Positions 1-7,668 of a DNA stretch of 13,878 nt are shown here, piece after piece; the first letter of the stretch is position 1; the number at the start of each line of letters is the position of its first letter. The stretch comes from Scatosoma sp045645245. Lineage in GTDB: Bacteria; Bacillota; Clostridia; Christensenellales; Borkfalkiaceae. Made by a program: the position numbers and the translations under genes. The notes beneath the pieces are model-generated. The model did not search any database. It was not told where the DNA came from and worked only from the letters and a program-made list of their open reading frames with translations. The DNA lies in contig JAZRIK010000074.1 of the NCBI GenBank assembly GCA_045645245.1, forward strand, positions 1 through 13,878, read 5' to 3'.

Positions 1-725
1 ATCCCTTCATTCCCGTCCATCGCAAAGTTGGAATTTTCATAACGCTTATACCCCTTTCGTTCCAACAGCTTTCTGCCGTATTCGTACATTTCCGCCACTT
101 CGTCGTCATCGGGAAGTTCGCCATTGAGATAATCGGTGAAAATCGGCGTACCGTCTTCTACCTTTAATGCATACATGGAGATATGTTTCGAACCGCACGC
201 GTGCGCCAATTCAATCGTCTTTTTAACGTCGTCTTTCGTTTGATTTTTCAGCCCCAGCATAACGTCCGTGCTAAAATTTTGACCTTGCAAAAGCTTGGTT
301 GCGAACACGTAATCGCGTGCGTTATGAATGCGGTTCAAATCGGCAAGCTGACTATCGATCGCCGTTTGCAAGCCGATGGAAAAACGATTAATACCCGCTT
401 CCAAATACGTTTTTACTTTACTCTCGCCGATCGTGCCAGGGTTGAGCTCTAACGTAATTTCCGCATTCTCTTTTAAGCGGAAGCATTCTCTAATCCGCTT
501 CATCGCGCCCAAAATAAGCTTGGGGGGAATGTACGACGGCGTGCCGCCGCCAAAATATACGCTGTCGAACTCGTAATCTTTAAGCTCTTCGCCGCGCATT
601 TTCATTTCCTTATACACGCAAGCCATATATGCTTCGGCGTATTCGATTTTGTCGGGAAAGGACGTGAAATCGCAATACGAGCACTTGTGCCTGCAAAAGG
701 GTACGTGAATATAAATTCCTGCCAT
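1..725 (-). CDS. hemW: HemW-type radical SAM haem chaperone (partial, C-terminus beyond left edge)
   Basis: Only the first ~241 codons are in the window. The protein begins MAGIYIHVPFC and carries the radical-SAM cluster motif C11-x3-C15-x2-C18 (followed by DF), then VYFGGGTPS and an ELNPGTI stretch. This is the pattern of HemW, formerly called 'oxygen-independent coproporphyrinogen III oxidase-like'. The family binds a [4Fe-4S] cluster and SAM; HemW proteins bind and transfer haem rather than decarboxylate coproporphyrinogen, though older annotations call them HemN. The start at 725 is chosen because the family begins just before IYIHIPFC; an AAAGGA lies upstream with long spacing. It follows lepA by 71 bp on the same strand, the common Bacillota order lepA-hemW. 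No break is visible in the part present. Identification as HemW over HemN rests on the short N-terminus and the lepA neighbour. Confidence 0.93.
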   Translation of the reverse strand, partial: MAGIYIHVPFCRHKCSYCDFTSFPDKIEYAEAYMACVYKEMKMRGEELKDYEFDSVYFGGGTPSYIPPKLILGAMKRIRECFRLKENAEITLELNPGTIGESKVKTYLEAGINRFSIGLQTAIDSQLADLNRIHNARDYVFATKLLQGQNFSTDVMLGLKNQTKDDVKKTIELAHACGSKHISMYALKVEDGTPIFTDYLNGELPDDDEVAEMYEYGRKLLERKGYKRYENSNFAMDGNEG

Positions 726-757
726 AATCTTTCTTGTTCCTTTGCGGTAATTTTGGG

Positions 758-785
758 TTAAATGCGGTAAAAAAATCGCATTCAA
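758..785 (-). other. Hairpin in lepA-hemW intergenic region
   Basis: An inverted repeat with 9-bp arms (TTGAATGCG and CGCATTTAA on the minus strand, one G-U pair) encloses a T-rich 10-nt loop. It lies between the lepA stop and the hemW start. No U-tract follows the second arm, so it is not a standard intrinsic terminator. It may stabilise or process the lepA-hemW mRNA or act as a weak attenuator; the sequence does not decide. Confidence 0.5.
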
Positions 786-794
786 CGCATACCT
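779..794 (-). repeat. Weak copy (D) of junction repeat
   Basis: The minus strand reads AGGTATGCGTTGAATG just after the lepA stop codon. It shares the 10-mer CAGGTATGCG with the strong copy upstream of the LysR gene but lacks the GGGG block. It overlaps the first arm of the 758-785 hairpin. It may be a degenerate member of the family or a chance match. Confidence 0.25.
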
Positions 795-796
795 GG

Positions 797-2605
797 TTAG
801 TCTTTATTTGTTTTAAGGATTTCCATAAACACTTCGGACGGGACTTCCACCGAGCCCATCTTACGCATACGTTTTTTACCTTCTTTTTGTTTTTCGAGCA
901 GCTTTCTCTTACGCGTAATGTCGCCGCCGTAGCACTTAGCAAGTACGTCCTTGCGCACCGCTTTTACCGTTTCGCGCGCGATGATTTTTCCGCCCACCGC
1001 CGCTTGTACGGGAATTTCGAAAAGCTGACGGGGAATGGCGTCTTTTAAGTTTTCGCAAAGCGTTCTGCCGCGCTCGTACGCCCTGTCTTCAAATACAATC
1101 GTCGAAAGCGCGTCGCAAAGCTCGCCGTTGAGCAAAATATCCAAGCGAACGAGTTTGGAACGCTGATAGCCCGCCAACTCGTAATCGAAGCTTGCATACC
1201 CCTTGGTGCGCGATTTTAATCCGTCGAAGAAATCGTACACAATTTCGTTTAAGGGCAAAGTGTATTCAAGCTTTACACGGCGTTCGTCTAAATACGTCAT
1301 ATTTTTGAACACGCCGCGCTTTTCCTTGCAAAGGTCCATAACCGAGCCCATATAATCGGGCGGGGTATATACTTCTGCCTTTACGATGGGCTCTTCCATA
1401 TATTCGATATCCGACGGTTCGGGCAAGTGGGACGGGTTGTCCACGAAAAATTCTTCGCCGTTGGTTTTATGCACCAAATAACTAACGCTGGGCGCGGTAG
1501 TGATGATGTCTAGGTTAAATTCCCTTTCGATGCGTTCTTGGATAATTTCCATATGCAAAAGCCCCAAGAATCCGCAACGGAAACCAAACCCGAGCGCGAC
1601 CGAATTATCCGGCTCGAAAATGAGCGACGCGTCGTTGAGCTGCAGCTTCAAAATTGCTTCTTTTAAGTCGTTAAACTTACTCCCGTCTAACGGATAAATA
1701 CCGCAAAAGACGACGGGTTGTACTTTTTTATACCCAGGCAACGGTTCGCTTGCAGGGCGAAGCGCATTCGTCACCGTGTCGCCCACCGCTACGTCCTGTA
1801 TCGATTTAATGGACGCCGCGATATACCCTACTTCGCCTGCGCGCAGGCAGTCTTTGGGGACGGGCGAAGGGGCAAACGCGCCCACTTCGGTCACGTCGTA
1901 AACGGTAGAAGATAAAAACGTCTTAATTTTATCCCCCACCTTGACCGCGCCGTCGTTGATACGCACAAACAGGATTACCCCTTTATAGTTATCGTAATAG
2001 CTGTCGAAAATGAGTGCCTTGAGCGGCTGTTCGGTGTCGCCGTCGGGCGCGGGGAAGTATTTCGTAATCGCTTCGAGCAAATCTTCGATATTCGTGCCTT
2101 CCTTTGCGGATACGCAGGGGATATCCGACGCGTCTAAACCGATTACGTCTTCGATTTCTTGCTTCACTTCATCCACGCGCGCGCTGGGCAGGTCGATTTT
2201 GTTGATAACGGGCAAAATTTCCAAGTTGTTTTCCAGCGCCAAATATACGTTGGCGAGCGTTTGCGCTTCTACGCCCTGCGTGGCATCTACAACCAAAATC
2301 GCCCCTTCGCAAGCAGCCAGCGAACGGCTTACTTCGTACGTGAAGTCCACGTGACCGGGGGTGTCGATTAAGTTAAACTCGTATTCTTGTCCGTCCTTGG
2401 CTGTATAGTACATTCGAACGGGGGTGAGCTTGATGGTAATACCGCGCTCGCGCTCGCTGTCCATACTATCGAGTAGCTGTTCTTCCATATCGCGCGAAGA
2501 AACTTGGCCTGTGCGCTCCATTAAGCGGTCGGCAAGCGTACTTTTACCGTGGTCGATATGCGCGATAATGCAAAAATTGCGTAATAATTTGTTAGGTTTT
2601 GCCAT
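797..2605 (-). CDS. lepA: Elongation factor 4 (LepA GTPase)
   Basis: This is a 602-residue translational GTPase, the normal LepA length. It acts on ribosomes in the cytoplasm; proposed roles are back-translocation of stalled or mistranslocated ribosomes and support of 30S assembly. Visible motifs are G1 AHIDHGKS (residues 15-22), G2 RGITI (54-58), G3 DTPGH (81-85), G4 NKID (135-138) and G5 SAKEG (166-170), followed by the EF-G-like domains and the LepA-specific C-terminal region with its basic KRKRKLLEKQKEGKKRM-type stretch. The start at 2605 (MAKPNKLLRNFCIIAHIDHG) fits the family and has AAAGGG just upstream. The gene lies 30 bp after the LysR-type regulator and 71 bp before hemW, apparently in one transcription unit. 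Nothing is missing or broken. Confidence 0.98.
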   Translation of the reverse strand: MAKPNKLLRNFCIIAHIDHGKSTLADRLMERTGQVSSRDMEEQLLDSMDSERERGITIKLTPVRMYYTAKDGQEYEFNLIDTPGHVDFTYEVSRSLAACEGAILVVDATQGVEAQTLANVYLALENNLEILPVINKIDLPSARVDEVKQEIEDVIGLDASDIPCVSAKEGTNIEDLLEAITKYFPAPDGDTEQPLKALIFDSYYDNYKGVILFVRINDGAVKVGDKIKTFLSSTVYDVTEVGAFAPSPVPKDCLRAGEVGYIAASIKSIQDVAVGDTVTNALRPASEPLPGYKKVQPVVFCGIYPLDGSKFNDLKEAILKLQLNDASLIFEPDNSVALGFGFRCGFLGLLHMEIIQERIEREFNLDIITTAPSVSYLVHKTNGEEFFVDNPSHLPEPSDIEYMEEPIVKAEVYTPPDYMGSVMDLCKEKRGVFKNMTYLDERRVKLEYTLPLNEIVYDFFDGLKSRTKGYASFDYELAGYQRSKLVRLDILLNGELCDALSTIVFEDRAYERGRTLCENLKDAIPRQLFEIPVQAAVGGKIIARETVKAVRKDVLAKCYGGDITRKRKLLEKQKEGKKRMRKMGSVEVPSEVFMEILKTNKD

Positions 2606-2635
2606 ATATTTCCCTTTGGTTTTTACAACCGTTTA

Positions 2636-3529
2636 TTAACCGTTTTTTTGAAATTCTTCAATGAAACAATGGAGCGAATAGGACACGGGCGCGTTCTTTT
2701 TGAGTAGCATACCCACCGACCGCACGGGCAGCGCAGGGTCGGTATTTACCTTGAACAGCGTGCCGTCGTTAAGCATTTGCGCGGCGTATTCTCTAGGAAT
2801 AATGCCGATGCCCATTCCTTTTTGCACAAGCCCCTTCATAAGCTCCCAGCTCCCCACTTCTACGGCAGGCGTTAAATGAATGCCCAGCGAAGTGAGAAAG
2901 TTGTTTAACGAACGGCGTGCAACCGTATTCTCGTCCATCATAATCAGAGGATATTTTTTCAAATCGGCAAGCGACAGCGTTTTATCCGACAGCTCTTGAT
3001 ACTTTTCCCCCGCGATAAATATATCGCTTAAACGCATACAGTTGCCGTATAATTGCAGTGCGTCGTCTTGCTGAATGGGTAAGTTGACGAACGCCACGTC
3101 GATTTTATCGTTTTTGAGTTTTTCTATCGTGTCCGGCGTTAAGTCGGCGACAAGCTCGATTTTTACACCAGGGAAGCGTTCGTGGAAATCCACGACCTTG
3201 TCGGTAAGAAAATATTGAAAAATGGTATCGCTTGCACCGATACGGATATTCCCCGTAGCCGATTTCGTCATTTGCTGCAAACGGTTTTCCGCGTCGTTTA
3301 ACAATGCCAGCGCGCGTTCCACTTCATCGAAAATCACTTTTCCGCCCTGCGAAGAAAGCACCATACCGCGATGGGTACGGGTAAAGAGCGTCACGCCAAG
3401 CTGCGTTTCTAATTGTTTAATCGAACGGGAAACGGCGGGCTGGGAAATGTATAATTCTTCCGCCGCCTTTGTCAAAGAGCCGCTTTTCGCGACCGTATAA
3501 AATACTTGATATAAATCTAAATTGACCAT
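2636..3529 (-). CDS. LysR-family transcriptional regulator
   Basis: A 297-residue protein of standard LysR-type regulator length. The N-terminal winged helix-turn-helix spans about residues 4-62, with the recognition region SLTKAAEELYISQPAVSRSI (18-37), then a linker helix and a periplasmic-binding-protein-like effector domain from about residue 92 to the end. These proteins are usually tetrameric and sense a small molecule, but the effector and targets cannot be read from the sequence. It starts 62 bp after mnmE and ends 30 bp before lepA, all in the same direction. This is unlike the usual LysR layout, in which the regulator is divergent from its target, so no target gene is obvious here. 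The start codon is one base after a strong copy of the junction repeat (3531-3546), whose CAGG lies where a ribosome binding site would sit. It may be co-transcribed with mnmE. Confidence 0.93.
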   Translation of the reverse strand: MVNLDLYQVFYTVAKSGSLTKAAEELYISQPAVSRSIKQLETQLGVTLFTRTHRGMVLSSQGGKVIFDEVERALALLNDAENRLQQMTKSATGNIRIGASDTIFQYFLTDKVVDFHERFPGVKIELVADLTPDTIEKLKNDKIDVAFVNLPIQQDDALQLYGNCMRLSDIFIAGEKYQELSDKTLSLADLKKYPLIMMDENTVARRSLNNFLTSLGIHLTPAVEVGSWELMKGLVQKGMGIGIIPREYAAQMLNDGTLFKVNTDPALPVRSVGMLLKKNAPVSYSLHCFIEEFQKNG

Positions 3530-3530
3530 A

Positions 3531-3546
3531 ATCGCATACCTGCCCC
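3531..3546 (-). repeat. Junction repeat, strong copy A (upstream of LysR gene)
   Basis: The minus strand reads GGGGCAGGTATGCGAT, ending two bases before the LysR start codon and preceded by AAAGATAA. It matches copy B (13398-13413) at 15 of 16 bases, and both are preceded by a GATA block. Copy C (7693-7708) matches at 14 of 16. Confidence 0.6.
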
Positions 3547-3591
3547 TTATCTTTGTTTATCGTGCACGTATTTTGAAAATAAATCGCTCGC

Positions 3592-4935
3592 TTATTTCCC
3601 TACGCAGAATTTGGCAAAAATTTCACCGATAATCGACTCGGTTGCCGTTTCGCCTGTAATTTCACCCAGCGCGTCCCACGCTTCTTTTACGTCCACCGCT
3701 ACAAGTTCCAGCGGCGACGTTTCACACGCAAGTATCGCGCTTTCCAAAGCGGATTTTGCACGCAATAACGCGCTGTAATGTCGTTCTTCAATTAAAAACG
3801 CTTCGTGTAAGCTGTTGCCGAAACTCATCTCGCAAAGCAAGCGTTTGAGCTTTGAAATTCCTTCGCCCGTGACGGTGGAAACCATTACGTCCGCGTCGTT
3901 GTCCGTTTCGTCGTTTAACAAGTCGGCTTTGTTGATGATTTTGATAATCGGCTTGCCTTTGAGCAGCTCCAAAACCCGAATATCTTCTTGCGAAACCCCT
4001 TGCGTTAAGTCGGCTACGAAAATGGCTATATCCGCCGATTGAATAATCGCTTGCGCGCGTTGAATACCGATGCTCTCAATCGTATCCCCGCTGTCGCGCA
4101 CACCTGCCGTGTCGTACAAATTAAACTTTTTGCCGTCGATTTCCATCGTACCTTCGACCGCGTCGCGCGTTGTGCCCGCAATATTAGATACAATCGCTTT
4201 ATCGTAGCCCAGCAAGGTATTGAGCAGCGAGCTTTTGCCCGTGTTGGGTTTACCGCAAATGGCAACCGTCACGCCCGACTTGATTTTTTTACCCACCGCG
4301 TATTGCTTGGAAAGCTCGTCCAAAGCAGAATGCACCGTTTTGAGCGCAGAACGCACTTCGTTTACTTCTTGGTCTAAATCTTCTTCAAACTCGTCGGGAT
4401 AATCGATGGTGACGTCGATTTTCGCAAGCGCGTTGGTCAGCTTTTCCTGCATTTGCTTGACCGCTTTGGTCAATTTTTCGCTATACAGCTGATAGCCCGC
4501 GCGTACTTCCGCGTCCGATTCGGCATTGATCATATCCGCCACGCCTTCCGCGGACGAAAGCGAAAGCTTGCCGTTCAAGAACGCGCGTTTGGTAAATTCA
4601 CCCTTTTCCGCACTACGTGCGCCGAGTGCAAAGGCGCGTTTCAAAATTCCCCTTGCGATATTTTCGCCGCCGTGGCATTGAAACTCGATAATATCTTCGC
4701 CTGTATAGCTATGCGGCGCTTTGAAATAAACGCACAAGCCAAAATCGGTAAAGCTGCCGCCGTCGATACGGCCTGCGTACATATGATACGGCTGAAAATC
4801 GCTTACGGGAATTTTGCCGATCGGCGTAAACATTTGTGCCGCCAAATCCAAAGGATTTTTACCGCTAATACGGATAATCGCCACGCCGCCTTTGCCCGCA
4901 GGCGTTGCAATCGCCGCTATATTTTCTTCCATCAT
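3592..4935 (-). CDS. mnmE: tRNA modification GTPase MnmE (TrmE)
   Basis: A 447-residue protein of normal MnmE length. With MnmG it installs the (carboxymethyl)aminomethyl group on wobble uridine 34 of certain tRNAs, using methylene-tetrahydrofolate, FAD and GTP. Domains seen: the N-terminal folate-binding domain (about residues 1-120), a helical domain, and an inserted G domain with G1 GKPNTGKS (228-235), G2 TTRD (255-258), G3 DTAG (275-278) and G4 NKAD (335-338). The C-terminal CVGK matches the family C-x-G-K motif, whose cysteine is essential. The start at 4935 is preceded by AAAGGAGAG; a second ATG follows immediately but would lengthen the spacing. It is the first gene after a strong promoter (4999-5027). 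MnmG is not in the window. All catalytic motifs are intact. Confidence 0.98.
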   Translation of the reverse strand: MMEENIAAIATPAGKGGVAIIRISGKNPLDLAAQMFTPIGKIPVSDFQPYHMYAGRIDGGSFTDFGLCVYFKAPHSYTGEDIIEFQCHGGENIARGILKRAFALGARSAEKGEFTKRAFLNGKLSLSSAEGVADMINAESDAEVRAGYQLYSEKLTKAVKQMQEKLTNALAKIDVTIDYPDEFEEDLDQEVNEVRSALKTVHSALDELSKQYAVGKKIKSGVTVAICGKPNTGKSSLLNTLLGYDKAIVSNIAGTTRDAVEGTMEIDGKKFNLYDTAGVRDSGDTIESIGIQRAQAIIQSADIAIFVADLTQGVSQEDIRVLELLKGKPIIKIINKADLLNDETDNDADVMVSTVTGEGISKLKRLLCEMSFGNSLHEAFLIEERHYSALLRAKSALESAILACETSPLELVAVDVKEAWDALGEITGETATESIIGEIFAKFCVGK

Positions 4936-4998
4936 ACCGCTTGCTCTCCTTTGTTTTTTAGCACACTATCCGCCAGTATATTTATAACGTACGATTAT

Positions 4999-5027
4999 AT
5001 TATAACACACAAAACGCGCCGTGTAAA
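4999..5027 (-). promoter_or_regulatory. Sigma-A type promoter for the mnmE-LysR-lepA-hemW unit
   Basis: On the minus strand TTTACA (5022-5027) and TATAAT (4999-5004) are separated by exactly 17 bp, and TGT precedes the -10, giving an extended -10. Transcription would start near 4992, leaving a leader of about 57 nt before mnmE. It lies directly downstream of the terminator of the preceding operon. Confidence 0.82.
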
Positions 5028-5048
5028 CTCTTTCAATGCGCTCGCGCG

Positions 5049-5091
5049 TAAAAAAAGACGGAAAATATAAGTTTTTCTTAATTCTCCGTCT
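5049..5091 (-). terminator. Intrinsic terminator ending the mrp-to-membrane-protein operon
   Basis: On the minus strand, arms AGACGGA (5085-5091) and TCCGTCT (5056-5062) form a 7-bp stem that continues with an imperfect A/T-rich inner stem (TTAAG facing CTTAT). Seven U residues follow the stem. It lies about 45 bp downstream of the stop codon of the membrane protein gene and just upstream of the mnmE promoter. Confidence 0.78.
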
Positions 5092-5134
5092 ATATTTTTG
5101 CGTTAAATTATTATCAAAATGCGCTTTTACGAAT

Positions 5135-6022
5135 TTAGCTGAAAAAATCTTCCGAGTTTGAAGAAGAATTTGCTTCGCCATTCTTATCTGCGGGCGAAGA
5201 TGAAAATTCTTCAAACGGATCGTCGGGCGGCGTTTGCGTAGGCGCGCTGGGTTGGTTTGGAGTTTGCCCTGCATACGGATTCCCGCCGTAGGGATTCGGC
5301 TGTTGGCCAGCGCCGTATTGTCCGTACGGGCCGTATTGCTGACGCATATGCGCTTCGTATCTTGCGCGCATATACGCCTGATAATCGATAGGCGCACGCT
5401 TGCGAAGCGCAAAAATGATAACGTAATGCGCCGCGGGGATAAACAGCGTTAAAAATGCAAGCAGCATATAATTTCTGGGATAATATTTTTGACACAGCCC
5501 CGTCATTGCGACAAAGAGTAAAACTTCGTAAGCAATATTAAAAATCGTCATAAAGCTATTTGCCGCGATATAATAGCCGTACGCAGTTTGCGAAAAGGCG
5601 CTCAAACCCGTCCAAACGGGTAATTGTTGCTCGTTATAACCGCTCGGATCGCCGTAAGTGAGATATAAGTGCATTTCCGACGCAAGAGCCAAGCTCATCA
5701 GTACCGTGACAAGAATTTGCGCAATCATCGTATATAAGCCGATGCGTTTGATACGCTTGCCAAAAAATTGACAGTCGCCTGCAAGCTTCCCTAGCAAGTA
5801 AATATTTGCAAACGGTACGAAGGCGCGCCAGGTTTTATCCATTCCGCGTTTTTTCGCCATCGTGGATAAACCAAAGCCCTGCAAAACAAACAGCGCCGCC
5901 CAAATTGCTACGCCGATTAAGCCGTACAAATACAGCATCGGCGCGGATACGGGCGCGCCCATCATACTCGCCGCTAAATCGATAGAATTTGTCACTGCAT
6001 AATACAAACTAAATAATTCCAT
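5135..6022 (-). CDS. Uncharacterised multi-pass membrane protein with P/Q/G/Y-rich C-terminal tail
   Basis: A 295-residue protein whose function I do not recognise. Hydrophobic stretches at about residues 30-52, 95-115, 155-175 and 186-206 suggest four membrane segments. Between the first two is a cytoplasmic-looking segment, MAKKRGMDKTWRAFVPFANI, followed by YLLGKLAGD; this type of motif is seen in uncharacterised Bacillota membrane proteins. From about residue 212 the chain becomes soluble: YQAYMRARYEAHMRQQYG, then a low-complexity stretch rich in Q, P, G, Y and N, then an acidic, serine-rich end containing DDPFEEFSSS and SEDFFS. I chose the ATG at 6022 because AAGGAAAG (6027-6034) lies 4 nt upstream; an in-frame TTG at 6052 overlaps the truA stop and has no better signal. 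It is the last gene before the terminator at 5049-5091. Confidence 0.85.
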   Translation of the reverse strand: MELFSLYYAVTNSIDLAASMMGAPVSAPMLYLYGLIGVAIWAALFVLQGFGLSTMAKKRGMDKTWRAFVPFANIYLLGKLAGDCQFFGKRIKRIGLYTMIAQILVTVLMSLALASEMHLYLTYGDPSGYNEQQLPVWTGLSAFSQTAYGYYIAANSFMTIFNIAYEVLLFVAMTGLCQKYYPRNYMLLAFLTLFIPAAHYVIIFALRKRAPIDYQAYMRARYEAHMRQQYGPYGQYGAGQQPNPYGGNPYAGQTPNQPSAPTQTPPDDPFEEFSSSPADKNGEANSSSNSEDFFS

Positions 6023-6026
6023 ACGT

Positions 6027-6034
6027 CTTTCCTT
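6027..6034 (-). promoter_or_regulatory. Ribosome binding site deciding the membrane protein start
   Basis: AAGGAAAG on the minus strand, 4 nt before the ATG at 6022. It favours this ATG over the in-frame TTG at 6052, which would overlap the truA stop codon. Confidence 0.7.
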
Positions 6035-6048
6035 TTTTGTTAATATTG

Positions 6049-6807
6049 TCAATCTTGGTTAGGATATTCTACGTCGATGAGCGTTAAACCTTTTGCGGAC
6101 ATCGTTTTGCCAAGCAATTCTCGCTTGCCCGTTTCAAACGCCTGACGTAAGCTTTCCGGCGTTTTTCTACCGCTTGCAAGGTCCAAAAGTTCGCCGACCA
6201 TCGTGCGCACCATATTGTATAAAAATCCGTTGCCCGTCACGTAAATTTTGATATCGCGCGAGCCGTAAGAATGCGTTTCTTCCACTTTCATCTCGTACAC
6301 GGTACGCACCGTTGTCTTTACCGATGAGCCAGACGCACAAAACGCCTTAAAATCGTGCTCCCCTTCAAACCAGCGCGCAACCGCTTGCAAAGTGGCAATA
6401 TCGGGCGCGTTTTCCACCCGCACCGCATACCGCTGTTTGAGTGGCATTTCCCGCTCGGACACATACAACGAATACGCGTACGTTTTGCGTTTTGCACTAC
6501 GGTTTGCGTCGAACGTTTCATCCGCGCCCCAACCGTCGATTACACGAATATCGGGGGGCAAAAACGCGTTTAAGCATTCGGGCATTTTTTGCGGCGGTAC
6601 GGTGATGCTTTCGCTATCGAAATGGCACACCTGCCCTGCCGCGTGTACGCCTGCGTCCGTTCGGCCGCTCGCAGTAATGCGCACGTACACACCCAAAGCG
6701 CGAAAGAGCGCGTTTTCTAATTCTTCCTGCACGGAAAGGGCGTTTTTTTGGCGTTGCCAGCCGGCATAATTTGTTCCGTCGTATGCAATTTTAATAACGT
6801 ACCGCAT
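6049..6807 (-). CDS. truA: tRNA pseudouridine(38-40) synthase TruA
   Basis: A 252-residue protein of normal TruA length. It converts uridines 38-40 of the tRNA anticodon arm to pseudouridine as a homodimer in the cytoplasm. The N-terminus MRYVIKIAYDGTNYAGWQRQ is typical, and the catalytic aspartate is Asp51 in GRTDAGVHA. Further family motifs are the Y-x-Y type KTYAYSLY and GNGFLYNMVRTMVG near the C-terminus. The start at 6807 is preceded by AAAGGGGG with 5-nt spacing; an upstream in-frame TTG at 6825 would add six residues not expected for the family. It follows ecfT by 48 bp, the usual Bacillota order ecfA1-ecfA2-ecfT-truA. The rplM-rpsI pair that often comes next is absent; a membrane protein gene takes its place. 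Confidence 0.97.
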   Translation of the reverse strand: MRYVIKIAYDGTNYAGWQRQKNALSVQEELENALFRALGVYVRITASGRTDAGVHAAGQVCHFDSESITVPPQKMPECLNAFLPPDIRVIDGWGADETFDANRSAKRKTYAYSLYVSEREMPLKQRYAVRVENAPDIATLQAVARWFEGEHDFKAFCASGSSVKTTVRTVYEMKVEETHSYGSRDIKIYVTGNGFLYNMVRTMVGELLDLASGRKTPESLRQAFETGKRELLGKTMSAKGLTLIDVEYPNQD

Positions 6808-6812
6808 AAGCG

Positions 6813-6820
6813 CCCCCTTT
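6813..6820 (-). promoter_or_regulatory. Ribosome binding site deciding the truA start
   Basis: AAAGGGGG on the minus strand, 5 nt before the ATG at 6807. It supports the MRYVIKIAYDG start rather than the upstream in-frame TTG at 6825. Confidence 0.75.
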
Positions 6821-6825
6821 TGCAA

Positions 6826-6843
6826 ACGTTTATATATAAACGT
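6826..6843. other. Perfect 18-bp palindrome between ecfT and truA
   Basis: ACGTTTATATATAAACGT reads identically on both strands. It occupies a third of the 48-bp ecfT-truA gap. As RNA it would form a 7-bp stem with a UAUA loop but has no U-tract. As DNA its symmetry would suit a dimeric repressor or activator. Function unknown. Confidence 0.6.
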
Positions 6844-6855
6844 GTTTTTAGTGAA

Positions 6856-7668
6856 TTAAACGATTGCGGGCGTAAAAATTTTCAGCAAGACGATTGCCGC
6901 AATCAGCGCACCAAGCAACACAAGCGCAACCCCATCGCGCCAAGTGAAGGTGAGCTTTTTGTATTTCGTACGCACTTTACTGCCCGAATAGCACCTTGCG
7001 TCCATCGCGTCGCCCAGCTCGTCCGCGCGGCGGAACGCGCTAATGAGCAAGGGAATTAAGATAGGCACAATCGCTTTGACGCGCTTGATCAGTCCGCCCG
7101 ATTCAAAGTCTGCCCCACGCGCTTTTTGCGCGTTCATAATTCTACCCGTTTCGTCGGTGAGTATGGGGATAAACCGCAACGCAATCGACATAATGAGCGC
7201 GAGCTCGTGTACGGGGAAACGGATATATTTGAGCGGTTTTAATAAGCTTTCGATACCGTCCGTTAAAGCGACGGGCGTGGTCGTGAGTGTTAAAACGGAC
7301 GACGCAAGCACCAACAAGAACAAGCGCACGGCAAGGAAAATGGTGAAAAACACCGCTTCTTGCGTAATCGTGATAAAGCCCCAAGAGAAAAGCACCGTTT
7401 CGCCTTGATAGAAGAACAAATTAAGCAGTGCGGTAAACACAAGCAAAAAGGTAATTGCCTTTACCGATTGCAATAAGCTCTTGATCGGAACGCCCGAGCA
7501 GCAAGCTATGATAACAAATACGAGCGCGCAAGCACCGAGCGCATAAAAGTTTTGTGCCAAGAACACGAGCACGATATATCCGATGAGAAATAATATCTTC
7601 ATACGGGGGTCTAATTTGTGCACGAACGATTGCGAAGGATAGTATTGACCAAAAGAGACGTCACGCAT
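6856..7668 (-). CDS. ecfT: Energy-coupling factor transporter transmembrane protein EcfT
   Basis: A 270-residue integral membrane protein. EcfT joins the two ATPases to interchangeable substrate-binding S-components and transmits ATP-driven movement for uptake of vitamins or metal ions. The start MRDVSFGQYYPSQSFVHKLDPR is typical, with hydrophobic segments at about residues 25-58, 68-86, 104-127, and 247-267. The coupling helices carry the two family motifs: ARG in AQKARGADFESGG (183-185) and ARC in AMDARCYSG (224-226). Their arginines contact the ATPases. The start codon overlaps the end of the fused ATPase gene by 8 bp, implying translational coupling. No S-component gene lies nearby, as expected for a shared (group II) ECF module, so the substrate cannot be told from this locus. 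Confidence 0.96.
   Translation of the reverse strand: MRDVSFGQYYPSQSFVHKLDPRMKILFLIGYIVLVFLAQNFYALGACALVFVIIACCSGVPIKSLLQSVKAITFLLVFTALLNLFFYQGETVLFSWGFITITQEAVFFTIFLAVRLFLLVLASSVLTLTTTPVALTDGIESLLKPLKYIRFPVHELALIMSIALRFIPILTDETGRIMNAQKARGADFESGGLIKRVKAIVPILIPLLISAFRRADELGDAMDARCYSGSKVRTKYKKLTFTWRDGVALVLLGALIAAIVLLKIFTPAIV

Noticed and set aside
758..785. Hairpin after lepA considered as an intrinsic terminator
   Set aside because: The T-run is in the loop rather than after the stem, and hemW follows closely in the usual operon order; kept as an unassigned hairpin.
4453..5070. Long plus-strand open frame (205 codons) opposite mnmE
   Set aside because: It mirrors the conserved mnmE coding frame, covers the mnmE promoter, is rich in Arg/Phe/His in the way antisense frames are here, and shows no recognisable domain.
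5211..5495. Second minus-strand frame inside the tail of the membrane protein gene
   Set aside because: It overlaps in another frame the low-complexity coding region, which has a clear start, ribosome binding site and membrane segments; no independent signal supports it.
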